Origin: JBNLBT01 sp050303435
GTDB lineage: Bacteria; Pseudomonadota; Gammaproteobacteria; Xanthomonadales; Marinicellaceae
Length of the DNA stretch: 22,064 nt
Assembly (NCBI GenBank): GCA_050303435.1
Contig: JBNLBT010000053.1
Location: forward strand, 1-22,064
Direction of reading: 5' to 3'
Positions 7,794 through 14,826 of the stretch are shown here, in pieces; position 1 is the first letter of the stretch; each line of letters starts with the position of its first letter. The notes beneath the pieces are model-generated. The model ran no database searches. It saw nothing but the letters and a program-made list of their open reading frames with translations, and had not been told where the DNA came from. The translations under genes and the position numbers were made by a program.

Positions 7794-7855
7794 ATAACAA
7801 GCCCTGACGAGTCAGGAACGACGAAAGCCGCAAGGCTACTTGTTCGGGGTGTTAT
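7794..7855 (+). promoter_or_regulatory. Structured RNA leader of rpmI-rplT (L20/L35 operator or hammerhead-like)
   Basis: This 62-nt stretch between infC and rpmI folds compactly. Hairpin CCUGA-CGAG-UCAGG spans 7803-7816, and AGCC-GCAA-GGCU, with a GNRA loop, spans 7826-7837. AACAAG (7796-7801) can pair with CUUGUU (7839-7844), closing a three-way junction. An alternative partner exists for the overlapping AUAACA (7794-7799): UGUUAU at 7850-7855, next to the rpmI ribosome site at 7868. The two outer helices exclude each other, which would suit a switch. Position argues for an autoregulatory site bound by L20, as known upstream of rpmI in E. coli. The sequence also contains hammerhead core elements, described under findings. 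Structure is by inspection, not computed. Confidence 0.55.
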
Positions 7856-7877
7856 AAACAACAGAACGGAGGTATTT

Positions 7878-8072
7878 ATGCCGAAAATGAAAACCAAAAA
7901 AGGGGCCGCCAAACGGTTCCGCAAAACAGCCAGTGGCTTCAAGCGCAAACACGCGTTCCGCAGTCACATCCTGACCAAGATGAGCCAGAAGCGCAAACGC
8001 AATTTGCGTGGCACCGACCTGGTGCATGAGGCCGATGAGAAATCAGTGGCTCGTCTGCTGCCGTATTCCTGA
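7878..8072 (+). CDS. rpmI: 50S ribosomal protein L35
   Basis: 64 residues, the usual L35 size. It is a very basic protein of the large subunit. MPKMKTKKGAAKRFRKTASG, KRKHAFRSHILTK and KRKRNLRGTDLV are the family signature. GGAGG at 7868-7872 precedes the ATG by 5 nt. It follows infC after a 94-nt structured leader and is followed by rplT after 12 nt, as in most bacteria. Regulation is probably through the leader. Confidence 0.98.
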   Translation: MPKMKTKKGAAKRFRKTASGFKRKHAFRSHILTKMSQKRKRNLRGTDLVHEADEKSVARLLPYS

Positions 8073-8084
8073 AGGAGGTGACAC

Positions 8085-8441
8085 ATGGCTCGAGTTAAAA
8101 GAGGCGTTCAGGCGCGCAGAAGACACAAGAAAGTCCTGAAACTGGCCAAGGGCTATTACAACGCCCGACGCAAAATCTACCGCGTTGCCAAACAGGCAGT
8201 GATCAAGGCAGGGCAATACGCTTACCGCGATCGCAAACAGAGAAAAAGACAATTTCGTGCGCTGTGGATCACGCGCATCAATGCCGGGGCCAGAAACAAT
8301 GGCCTGTCCTATTCCCGATTTATCAACGGTCTGAAAAAAGCTGAAATCTCTTTGGACCGTAAAGTGTTGGCCGACATGGCTGTACACGACAAAGCCGGGT
8401 TTGCAGCCGTGGTGGAACAAGCCAAGGCCGCATTGGGTTGA
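8085..8441 (+). CDS. rplT: 50S ribosomal protein L20
   Basis: 118 residues, full length. L20 binds 23S rRNA early in large-subunit assembly and, in E. coli, represses rpmI-rplT translation. MARVKRGVQARRRHKKVLKLAKGYYNARRK, DRKQRKRQFR and LWITRINAGAR form the recognised pattern (shown here in short blocks of the basic N-terminal half and the globular RNA-binding part). A near-perfect ribosome site AAGGAGGTGA occupies 8072-8081, so L20 is expected to be strongly translated. It is the last gene before the terminator at 8487. Confidence 0.98.
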   Translation: MARVKRGVQARRRHKKVLKLAKGYYNARRKIYRVAKQAVIKAGQYAYRDRKQRKRQFRALWITRINAGARNNGLSYSRFINGLKKAEISLDRKVLADMAVHDKAGFAAVVEQAKAALG

Positions 8442-8447
8442 TGCCGC

Positions 8448-8463
8448 CGGGTCACTCGACCCG
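8448..8463 (+). repeat. Small inverted repeat after rplT
   Basis: CGGGTC (8448-8453), loop ACTC, GACCCG (8458-8463): a six-base-pair hairpin seven bases after the rplT stop and 24 nt before the main terminator. It may protect the 3' end of the ribosomal-protein mRNA. Confidence 0.4.
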
Positions 8464-8486
8464 CAAACGCATTGTCAAACGCATTC

Positions 8487-8528
8487 AAAGAGGAGTCGGC
8501 TCTTGGCTGATTCCTCTTTTTTATTTTT
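8487..8528 (+). terminator. Strong terminator/attenuator between rplT and pheS
   Basis: A stem of 14 base pairs (two G-T wobbles) pairs 8487-8500 with 8506-8519 around a five-base loop, beginning AAAGAGGA and closing TCCTCTTT. It continues into a T-rich tail to 8528. It ends only 18 nt before pheS GTG 8547. In E. coli a Phe-leader attenuator (pheM) occupies this position, but no run of Phe codons is visible here. Confidence 0.8.
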
Positions 8529-8546
8529 ATGACTGGAAGATGTGAA

Positions 8547-9542
8547 GTGACCGAATTGTCAAAAACACTCGAACAGGGCCTGGCAGACATCGCCGCGGCC
8601 GCAGATTCCCAGGCGCTGGATCAGGTGCGCGTCAATTACCTGGGGAAAAAAGGCGTGGTGACCGCCAGCATGAAAGCCCTGGGGGCCTTGCCGGCGGATG
8701 AGAAAAAAGCCATGGGCATGGAAATCAACCGCGTCAAAACGGCTTTGTTCAGCGCCATCCAGGAGCGCAAGGACGCACTGCAGGCAGCCGAGCTTGACCG
8801 CAAGCTGCTCGCGGAGACGGTGGACGTCACCTTGCCTGGACGCGGACGCAAACCCGGTGGCCTGCACCCGGTGACCCGCGCCATGCAGCGCATCAACCGT
8901 TTGTTTGTCAACATGGGTTTTGAGGTGGTCACGGGGCCTGAAATTGAAGACGACTTTCACAATTTTGAAGCGCTCAATTTTCCAGCGCATCATCCGGCGC
9001 GGGCGATGCACGACACCTTCTATTTCCCCGACGGGCATTTGTTGAGAACGCACACTTCGCCGGTGCAGATTCGTGCCATGAAAGATCGCAAACCCCCGCT
9101 GCGTGTGATTGCGCCGGGCAAGGTCTACCGCAGCGATTCCGATCAGACGCACACCCCGATGTTTCACCAGGTTGAAGGCCTGGTGATCGGTAAATCGGTG
9201 ACGTTTGCTTCACTGAAAGGTGTGCTCAATCAATTTGTTAACGCGTTTTTTGAAGAAGATTTGAAGATTCGCTTGCGGCCGTCGTATTTCCCCTTCACGG
9301 AACCGTCTGCAGAGGTGGACGTGGAATGGAAGAAAGCGTCAGGTCAGAGTGATTGGCTGGAGGTGCTGGGTTGCGGCATGGTGCACCCCAACGTGTTGCG
9401 TTCCGGTGGCATTGACCCGGACGTCTACACAGGCTTTGCCTTTGGCCTTGGCGTTGAGCGATTTGCCATGTTGCGTTACGGGGTGGTCGACTTGCGCAGC
9501 TTTTTTGAAAACGATCTGGCCTTTTTGGCCCAGTTTAATTGA
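8547..9542 (+). CDS. pheS: Phenylalanyl-tRNA synthetase alpha subunit
   Basis: 331 residues from GTG 8547. I prefer this start because GGAAGA (8535-8540) lies 6 nt upstream and MTELSKTLEQGL fits the family N-terminus. The in-frame ATG 8529 lies directly in the terminator T-tract with no ribosome site. PheS carries the class II catalytic core of the (alpha-beta)2 enzyme that charges tRNA-Phe. Visible blocks are VNYLGKKG near residue 31 in the coiled-coil arm, LHPVTRAMQRI, GPEIEDDFHNFEALNFPAHHPAR, HTSPVQIR, YRSDSDQTHTPMFHQVEGL (motif 2), RPSYFPFTEPSAEVDV, and GFAFGLGVERFAMLRYG (motif 3). pheT follows after 92 nt. Confidence 0.96.
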   Translation: MTELSKTLEQGLADIAAAADSQALDQVRVNYLGKKGVVTASMKALGALPADEKKAMGMEINRVKTALFSAIQERKDALQAAELDRKLLAETVDVTLPGRGRKPGGLHPVTRAMQRINRLFVNMGFEVVTGPEIEDDFHNFEALNFPAHHPARAMHDTFYFPDGHLLRTHTSPVQIRAMKDRKPPLRVIAPGKVYRSDSDQTHTPMFHQVEGLVIGKSVTFASLKGVLNQFVNAFFEEDLKIRLRPSYFPFTEPSAEVDVEWKKASGQSDWLEVLGCGMVHPNVLRSGGIDPDVYTGFAFGLGVERFAMLRYGVVDLRSFFENDLAFLAQFN

Positions 9543-9577
9543 TGGCTGGTGTTGCAAGGCGCAAGCGGAATTGAATG

Positions 9578-9600
9578 CGTTGCAGGGTGTGCCTGCAACG
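9578..9600 (+). repeat. Perfect inverted repeat between pheS and pheT
   Basis: CGTTGCAGG (9578-9586), loop GTGTG, CCTGCAACG (9592-9600): nine perfect base pairs with no T-tract after it. It is not a terminator by sequence. It may set the PheS:PheT ratio through mRNA processing or stability. Confidence 0.5.
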
Positions 9601-9634
9601 AAGATGACACATCTAAAGAGCGAACATAAACGGT

Positions 9635-12016
9635 ATGAAATTCAGTGAAAAATGGCTGCGGGAATGGGTCAATCCCAAGGTGGACAGTAAAGAATTGATC
9701 GAACAGTTGACCATGCTGGGGTTGGAAGTCGATGGCCATGAGCCGGCGGCCGGCGCCTTCAGTGGCGTCGTGGTGGGCGAAATCACTGCCGTACACAAAC
9801 ACCCCGATGCGGAAAAACTCAACGTCTGTCAGGTTGATTGCGGCGATGGCACATTGCAAATCGTCTGCGGCGCACCCAACGCGGCGGTCGGACTGAAAGC
9901 GCCGCTGGCGCGGATCGGTGCCGTGTTGCCCGGCGATTTTAAAATTAAACAGGCCAAATTGCGCGGTGTGGAATCGCATGGCATGTTGTGTTCCGAGGTG
10001 GAACTGGGGCTCAGTCAGGACGGCGAAGGCCTGATGTCGCTGCCGCCGGCGTGTGCAAATGGGACTGATCTGCGCGCTGTTCTGGGGCTTGATGATGTGT
10101 TGATTGACGTCGATTTGACGCCAAATCGCGCCGATTGTTTCTGTATTGCAGGCATCGCTCGTGAAGTGGCCACAGTCAATAACGCCGCCGTCACGGCGCC
10201 GGATATCCAGTCCATTGAGGCAGTCACCGATGCCAAAATTGATGTGGATATACAGGCTTTGGATGGCTGTCCACAATACGTCAGTCGGGTGATCACCGGC
10301 TTGCGCACAGACGCGCAATCGCCGTTGTGGTTGACAGAAAAGCTGCGTCGCAGCGGTTTGCGGCCGATTCACCCGGTGGTGGACGTGACCAATTATGTGA
10401 TGCTGGAGCTGGGTCAGCCGATGCACGCCTTTGATTTGGCCAGCCTGCAAACGCCATTGTGTGTGCGCATGGCTCACCCCGGCGAGCAGATGGTTTTACT
10501 GGATGGCAGTGAAGCCACGCTGGACGCTGAATTTTTGATGATTGCCGATGCTTCACGGCCTCTGGCTGTGGCCGGGGTGATCGGCGGCAAAGACAGCGGC
10601 GTCAGCGACGCCACCGAGTCCGTGGTGCTGGAGTCGGCGTTTTTTGACCCGGCCACGGTGATGGGCAAGTCCCGTCGTCTGGGCATTCACACGGAATCGT
10701 CCATGCGTTTTGAGCGCGGCGTGGATCCGCAGGGTCAAGTGCGTGCCATGCAGCGGGCCACGGCGCTGATTGTGGACATTTGCGGCGGTCAACCCGGGCC
10801 GGTGCAAGTGCACGGCGAGGCCGACAGACTGCCGCAGCGGTGCCCGATTGAGTTGCAGGCACAGCACCTCGAGCGCGTGTTGGGCTTCACGGTTGAAAAT
10901 GAAAAAATATCTAACATTCTCAATAATTTGGGATTTGAAGTTCAAGTTAAAAATGAATCGTGGACTGTGCAGCCGCCGTCGTGGCGATTTGACGTGTCGA
11001 TTGCCGAAGACTTGATTGAAGAAGTGGTGCGTGTGGTGGGCTACGACAGCATGCCAGCGACCGCTTTGAGCGGACACATGCATTGCCGCGCCATGCCGGA
11101 AACACTGCGCAGCGAGGCGCAGCTGGCGGATCATTTGCATGCGCTGGGTTATCAACAGGTGATCAATTATTCCTTTGTGTCAGAAAAGCAGCTGCAGGAT
11201 GCGCGCTTAGACGCGCACGCCTTTGCCCTGGCCAATCCGCTGAACCGCGACCTGGCGGTGATGCGCACCAGTCTGTTGCCGGGATTGCTGGAAAACGTCA
11301 AGCACAACGTGTCCAGACAACACACCGACATGAGTTTGTATGAGAATGGCGTGGTGTTCAGCCACGACGGAGAAATCAGAGAGCACCAGCGGCTGGGGCT
11401 GTTGCGCTGCGGTCGCCGTGTTTCGGAGCAATGGGGCCTGAGCAACGAACCGGTGGATTTTTATGACCTGAAAGGCGATGTGGAATCGCTGCTGGCCGGG
11501 GCCCACGCGACCTTGCAATTCAAGCCGTCGGCGCACGCGCATTTGCACCCGGGACGTCAGGCCGATCTCTGCATGGACGGGGTGTCCGTGGGCTGGCTGG
11601 GGCAAGTGCATCCTGAATTGCTGAAACGATTGAAAATCAAAACCGAAGTGTTGCTTGCAGAACTCGATGTGCCGGCCATCCGTCGACAGTTTTTGCCGCA
11701 TTGGCAGGCGACATCAAAATACCCTGCGGTGCGTCGGGATTTGTCCATTGTGCTGGATGAGAACGTGAGTTTCGATGCCGTGCGGCACGCCATTCGCACG
11801 GCCATGCAACAAAGTGGACAATCCCTGGTTGATATTGTATTATTTGATGTATTCAGGGGAGACCACATAGAATCAGGATGTAAAAGTTTTGCTATCGGAA
11901 TGATTTTTCAGGAAAAAAACCGCACTTTGGAAGATAAAGATGTGGACAAGCTGGTGGCAAAAGCGGTATCCTTTTTAGCTGAAAGTTTTAATGCTGAAAT
12001 CCGAGGAGGCGAATGA
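9635..12016 (+). CDS. pheT: Phenylalanyl-tRNA synthetase beta subunit
   Basis: 793 residues, normal for PheT. It supplies tRNA binding and editing of Tyr-tRNA-Phe for the PheST heterotetramer. Recognisable parts are the N-terminal MKFSEKWLREWV, an OB-fold tRNA-binding domain (about 40-150, HPDAEKLNVCQVDCG), and the B3/B4 editing domain (RPIHPVVDVTNYVMLELGQP, MHAFDL). The B5 domain has EDLIEEVVRVVGYD, followed by a catalytic-like core (NPLNRDLAVMRTSLLPGLL). A C-terminal anticodon-binding FDX-ACB domain contains KYPAVRRDLSIVLDE. The last codons overlap ihfA by four bases (ATGA). The 3' end (about 11820-11990) is markedly AT-rich and contains a promoter-like sequence. Ribosome site before ATG 9635 is weak, so translation may depend on pheS. 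Confidence 0.97.
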   Translation: MKFSEKWLREWVNPKVDSKELIEQLTMLGLEVDGHEPAAGAFSGVVVGEITAVHKHPDAEKLNVCQVDCGDGTLQIVCGAPNAAVGLKAPLARIGAVLPGDFKIKQAKLRGVESHGMLCSEVELGLSQDGEGLMSLPPACANGTDLRAVLGLDDVLIDVDLTPNRADCFCIAGIAREVATVNNAAVTAPDIQSIEAVTDAKIDVDIQALDGCPQYVSRVITGLRTDAQSPLWLTEKLRRSGLRPIHPVVDVTNYVMLELGQPMHAFDLASLQTPLCVRMAHPGEQMVLLDGSEATLDAEFLMIADASRPLAVAGVIGGKDSGVSDATESVVLESAFFDPATVMGKSRRLGIHTESSMRFERGVDPQGQVRAMQRATALIVDICGGQPGPVQVHGEADRLPQRCPIELQAQHLERVLGFTVENEKISNILNNLGFEVQVKNESWTVQPPSWRFDVSIAEDLIEEVVRVVGYDSMPATALSGHMHCRAMPETLRSEAQLADHLHALGYQQVINYSFVSEKQLQDARLDAHAFALANPLNRDLAVMRTSLLPGLLENVKHNVSRQHTDMSLYENGVVFSHDGEIREHQRLGLLRCGRRVSEQWGLSNEPVDFYDLKGDVESLLAGAHATLQFKPSAHAHLHPGRQADLCMDGVSVGWLGQVHPELLKRLKIKTEVLLAELDVPAIRRQFLPHWQATSKYPAVRRDLSIVLDENVSFDAVRHAIRTAMQQSGQSLVDIVLFDVFRGDHIESGCKSFAIGMIFQEKNRTLEDKDVDKLVAKAVSFLAESFNAEIRGGE
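11815..11843 (+). promoter_or_regulatory. Internal promoter in pheT for ihfA-merR
   Basis: TGGACA (11815-11820), 17-nt spacer, TATTAT (11838-11843): five of six matches in each box with ideal spacing. The predicted start near 11850 gives a 160-nt leader to ihfA. E. coli ihfA also has a promoter within pheT, so the position is credible. Confidence 0.55.
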
Positions 12017-12312
12017 CGATTACCAAGACAGACCTGGCTGAAGTGTTGTATATGGAGGTTGGATTAAACAAGCGCGAAGCCAGCGAGTTCGTCAGTGTGT
12101 TTTTTGACACCATCAAAAACAAACTCATTGAGGGTCATGACATCAAGCTTTCCGGATTCGGTAATTTTGAATTGAGAGATAAAAAATCCAGACCGGGCAG
12201 AAATCCAAAAACGCTGGAGGAAATTCCCATCGCTGAGCGACGGGTGGTGGCCTTCAAGCCTGGACAGAAATTAAAAAATACGATAGAAGCCTATGCTGGA
12301 TCAAGGTCATAA
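12013..12312 (+). CDS. ihfA: Integration host factor alpha subunit
   Basis: 99 residues. IHF-alpha pairs with IHF-beta to bend DNA sharply in transcription, replication and recombination. The HU/IHF fold is clear: an N-terminal helical pair (MTITKTDLAEVLYMEVGLNK), IKLSGFGNFELRDK, and the beta arm with SRPGRNPKT carrying the intercalating Pro region. PIAERRVVAFKPGQKLK follows. The alpha rather than beta subunit is indicated by the RPGRNPKT arm and by its place after pheT. It overlaps the pheT stop (ATGA) and has GGAGG at 12005-12009, spaced only 3 nt, so coupling to pheT is likely; a separate promoter lies at 11815. Confidence 0.96.
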   Translation: MTITKTDLAEVLYMEVGLNKREASEFVSVFFDTIKNKLIEGHDIKLSGFGNFELRDKKSRPGRNPKTLEEIPIAERRVVAFKPGQKLKNTIEAYAGSRS

Positions 12313-12646
12313 CCAATCGCTGCCTCCAATCCCTGCCAAAAGATATTTCACCATCGGTGAGGTCAGCAAGTTATGCGATGTCAAACAGCATGTGTTGCGC
12401 TATTGGGAAAACGAATTCGATAACCTGAAGCCGGTCAAACGGCGCGGCAATCGTCGCTACTATCAGCGCAACGATGTGATGATGATTCGGCAAATTCGTT
12501 CCTTGCTTTACGATCACGGTTACACCATCAGTGGCGCGCGGCAAAAACTCAGCGGCCAGGTGACCGAAAAAGAAGCCAGCAAATCCTACCAGATCATCCA
12601 GCAGACCCGTGCGGAGCTGGAAGAAATTCTGGAACTCCTGAAGTAA
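12293..12646 (+). CDS. MerR-family DNA-binding regulator downstream of ihfA
   Basis: 117 residues overlapping the end of ihfA by 20 nt. An N-terminal winged helix-turn-helix is plain (KRYFTIGEVSKLCDVKQHVLRYWENEF, then LKPVKRRGNRRYYQRNDV), followed by a helix IRSLLYDHGYTISGARQKL and a short coiled coil (QIIQQTRAELEEILELL). There is no cysteine-containing metal loop or ligand-binding domain, so it is a minimal MerR protein with unknown signal. The one cysteine is in the DNA-binding domain. A gene of this kind sits after ihfA in pseudomonads and xanthomonads; its regulon is not known to me. Co-translation with IHF-alpha suggests a nucleoid or global role. Confidence 0.88.
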   Translation: MLDQGHNQSLPPIPAKRYFTIGEVSKLCDVKQHVLRYWENEFDNLKPVKRRGNRRYYQRNDVMMIRQIRSLLYDHGYTISGARQKLSGQVTEKEASKSYQIIQQTRAELEEILELLK

Positions 12647-12832
12647 TTCATTCTGCAATCAATCGTGGGCCATTGGGCTCATGCACAGTTTGTGGTGCAC
12701 ATCACGTGACATCTGTGTCGGTGTGGCTTCATACAAGTCCATTATCAGTGGTCCTGTTGTGGTGCTGCAGCGGTGCAAATGCGTGCAAATTCACGGGCCG
12801 GCCAAGGCGATGTAAAAGAGTGTGAAACTGTG

Positions 12833-12862
12833 TTGGCGGTTTGTTGCCTGATTTGCTAAAAT
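12833..12862 (+). promoter_or_regulatory. Promoter of tRNA-Pro
   Basis: TTGGCG (12833-12838), 18-nt spacer, extended -10 TGCTAAAAT (12854-12862). The predicted start near 12869 is five bases before the mature tRNA 5' end. The rest of the 12647-12873 spacer shows no terminator; it has only a short direct repeat GTGCAAAT at 12773 and 12783. Confidence 0.6.
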
Positions 12863-12873
12863 ACGCAGCTTCT

Positions 12874-12950
12874 CGGAGCGTAGCGCAGCCTGGTAGCGCA
12901 CCACAATGGGGTTGTGGGGGTCGGAGGTTCAAATCCTCTCGCTCCGACCA
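12874..12950 (+). tRNA. tRNA-Pro (anticodon GGG)
   Basis: A 77-base cloverleaf with encoded CCA. The acceptor stem CGGAGCG (12874-12880) pairs with CGCTCCG (12940-12946). The anticodon stem is CCACA/TGTGG with loop ATGGGGT, giving anticodon GGG at 12908-12910. The T arm is GGAGG-TTCAAAT-CCTCT. Discriminator A, then CCA at 12948-12950. It reads CCC and CCU. It follows ihfA-merR and lies 39 nt before mdh with no terminator between. Confidence 0.97.
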
Positions 12951-12989
12951 TATCTTAAAGTCATCAGTTTAACCAGTTTGGAGTTTTGC

Positions 12990-13970
12990 ATGAATAAACC
13001 AGTTCGTGTCGCAGTGACAGGGGCCGCGGGTCAAATCGGATATCAATTGCTGTTCAGAATCGCCGCCGGCAACATGCTCGGTGAAAATCAGCCCGTGATC
13101 CTGCATTTGCTGGAAATCCCCCAAGCCATGCAGGCCGTGCAGGGCGTGGTGATGGAGCTGGAAGACTGTGCCTTTCCTTTATTGCAGGGCGTGGTGGCCA
13201 CCGACGATCCCAATGTGGCGTTTAAGGACGCCGATTACGCACTGCTGGTGGGCGCGATGCCACGCGGACCGGGCATGGAGCGCAGCGATTTGTTGCAAGC
13301 CAACGCCAAAATTTTCTCGGTGCAGGGTCGCGCCATCAACGACCACGCCAGTCGCGGCATCAAAGTGCTGGTGGTTGGCAACCCGGCGAACACCAATGCA
13401 CTGATTGCCCAGCAAAACGCGCCAGACATTGACCCAGGCCAGTTCACTGCAATGACCCGTCTGGACCACAACCGCGCGTTGGCGCAACTGGCCGGAAAAC
13501 TGGGTGTGCAAACGGCCGACATGCAACGCATGATCATCTGGGGCAATCATTCCTCCACTCAATACCCGGACATTTCACAAGTGCAGGTGAATGGCAAAGC
13601 AGTGCAGGATTCGGTTGACAATGGCTGGTATGTGGATGATTTCATTCCCACCGTGCAATCGCGCGGTGCAGCCATCATCAAAGCCCGCGGTGCATCCAGT
13701 GCGGCATCGGCCGCATCGGCCGCGATTGATCACATGCGCTCCTGGGCACTGGGCACCGCCGCAGGCGATTGGGTGTCCATGGCGATCCCCAGCGACGGCA
13801 GTTATGGCATAGAACCGGGCGTGATTTTTTCCTATCCGGTGACCTGCGCCAATGGCCAGTACCACATTGTTCAGGATTTGCCGGTGAATGCATTTTCCCA
13901 GCAGCGCATTGTTGCCACTGATCAGGAGTTGCGTGAAGAGCGCGCCGCCATCGAAGATCTGCTCGGCTGA
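12990..13970 (+). CDS. mdh: Malate dehydrogenase
   Basis: 326 residues. It interconverts malate and oxaloacetate with NAD in the TCA cycle. Start ATG 12990 has TTGGAG at about 12978-12983; the frame runs back into the tRNA but that part is not coding. The N-terminal Rossmann motif is VAVTGAAGQIGYQLL with NAD-binding LLEIP. LVGAMPRGPGMERSDLL, VVGNPANTNALIA and the catalytic region MTRLDHNRA (Asp/Arg pair) follow, then IIWGNHSSTQYPD with the active-site His. This is the cytosolic-type (group 2, about 327 residues) Mdh found in Burkholderia and Xanthomonas rather than the 312-residue E. coli form. A strong terminator follows. It is probably co-transcribed with tRNA-Pro. Confidence 0.97.
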   Translation: MNKPVRVAVTGAAGQIGYQLLFRIAAGNMLGENQPVILHLLEIPQAMQAVQGVVMELEDCAFPLLQGVVATDDPNVAFKDADYALLVGAMPRGPGMERSDLLQANAKIFSVQGRAINDHASRGIKVLVVGNPANTNALIAQQNAPDIDPGQFTAMTRLDHNRALAQLAGKLGVQTADMQRMIIWGNHSSTQYPDISQVQVNGKAVQDSVDNGWYVDDFIPTVQSRGAAIIKARGASSAASAASAAIDHMRSWALGTAAGDWVSMAIPSDGSYGIEPGVIFSYPVTCANGQYHIVQDLPVNAFSQQRIVATDQELREERAAIEDLLG

Positions 13971-13989
13971 TATATAACACCGATTTTGA

Positions 13990-14029
13990 GGGCGCGGACG
14001 GCCATGGCTGCACCGCGCCTGTTTTTTTT
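13990..14029 (+). terminator. Intrinsic terminator after mdh
   Basis: GGCGCGG (13991-13997) pairs with CCGCGCC (14013-14019), enclosing the palindrome GCCATGGC. Eight T follow at 14022-14029. It ends 11 bases before the methyltransferase start. Confidence 0.88.
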
Positions 14030-14040
14030 GGAAGCCGCAT

Positions 14041-14826
14041 TTGAGCACTGCAGACAAACACGCTTATTATCAAAACGCCGTTCAGTGCGTGGAAGCCGAA
14101 ATTGATTTCGTCACTGAAACGTTTCGCGCTTTGAGAAATCGCCCGGCGCACACCTTAAGAGAAGATTTTTGCGGCACCGCCAACACCGCCTGTGAATGGG
14201 TGCGGCGGGATGCTCTGAACCGTGCTTTTGCGGTGGATCTGGATGGTGAAGTGCTGGACTGGGGACGCAGCAACAATCTGGCGGCATTGGACGCCGATCA
14301 GCGCACGCGCATTGAGCTGGTGCAGGCCGACGTCAGAAGCAGTGGCACGCAGCCGGTGGACGCCGTGCTGGCGATGAATTTCAGTTACTACATTTTCATG
14401 CAACGCGCCGCCATGCGTGATTATTTCATCTCGGTGCGTAAATCCCTGGTTGAAGACGGGGTGTTTTTTCTGGATGCCTTTGGTGGTTATGAGGCGGCCA
14501 AGGAGCTGACCGAAGAACGCGAGTGCGACGGCTTCACCTATATCTGGGAACAGGCCAGTTTCAATCCCATCAATGCACACATGCAGTGCTACATACATTT
14601 CATCGACGCCGACGGTCGACGCATGGACCGGGCGTTTGCCTATTACTGGCGATTGTGGACACTGCCTGAAATCACTGAGTTGTTGCGTGAGGCCGGTTTC
14701 ACCGATGTGCAGGTCTACTGGGAAGGCACCGATGAGGCAACGGGTGAGGGCGATGGCGTGTACACCGCCTCCGAAATAGGCACCGCCGATGCAGGGTGGA
14801 TCTGTTACATTGTGGCTCAGCCCTGA
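14041..14826 (+). CDS. Class I SAM-dependent methyltransferase, substrate unknown
   Basis: 261 residues from TTG 14041; GGAAG at 14030-14034 lies 6 nt before it and no ATG or GTG fits. It has a Rossmann methyltransferase fold: LREDFCGTAN (about 39-48) is motif I, AVDLDG (about 64-69) motif II, QADVRS and AVLAMNFSYY motif IV, and LVEDGVFFLDAFGG the post-motif region. The C-terminal part is aromatic-rich (YYWRLWTLPEITELLREAGF, then VYWEGTDEATGEGDG). The DFCGT form of motif I marks a family of uncharacterised bacterial methyltransferases. It lies behind the mdh terminator with its ribosome site touching the T-tract, so its promoter is not evident; read-through is possible. The substrate cannot be told from sequence. 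Confidence 0.82.
   Translation: MSTADKHAYYQNAVQCVEAEIDFVTETFRALRNRPAHTLREDFCGTANTACEWVRRDALNRAFAVDLDGEVLDWGRSNNLAALDADQRTRIELVQADVRSSGTQPVDAVLAMNFSYYIFMQRAAMRDYFISVRKSLVEDGVFFLDAFGGYEAAKELTEERECDGFTYIWEQASFNPINAHMQCYIHFIDADGRRMDRAFAYYWRLWTLPEITELLREAGFTDVQVYWEGTDEATGEGDGVYTASEIGTADAGWICYIVAQP

Noticed and set aside
8529..8546. ATG 8529 as the start of pheS
   Set aside because: It lies on the T-tract of the terminator with no ribosome site, whereas GTG 8547 has GGAAGA at the right distance and matches the family N-terminus.
12773..12790. Direct repeat GTGCAAAT twice, ten bases apart, before tRNA-Pro
   Set aside because: Two short copies only, no known operator pattern; not enough to claim a binding site.
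12906..12989. Upstream extension of mdh
   Set aside because: The extension reads through the tRNA-Pro gene; the Mdh family begins at ATG 12990.
12950..12989. tRNA-Pro 3' end as a phage or island attachment site
   Set aside because: No integrase, no repeat of the tRNA 3' end within the window, and housekeeping genes follow immediately.
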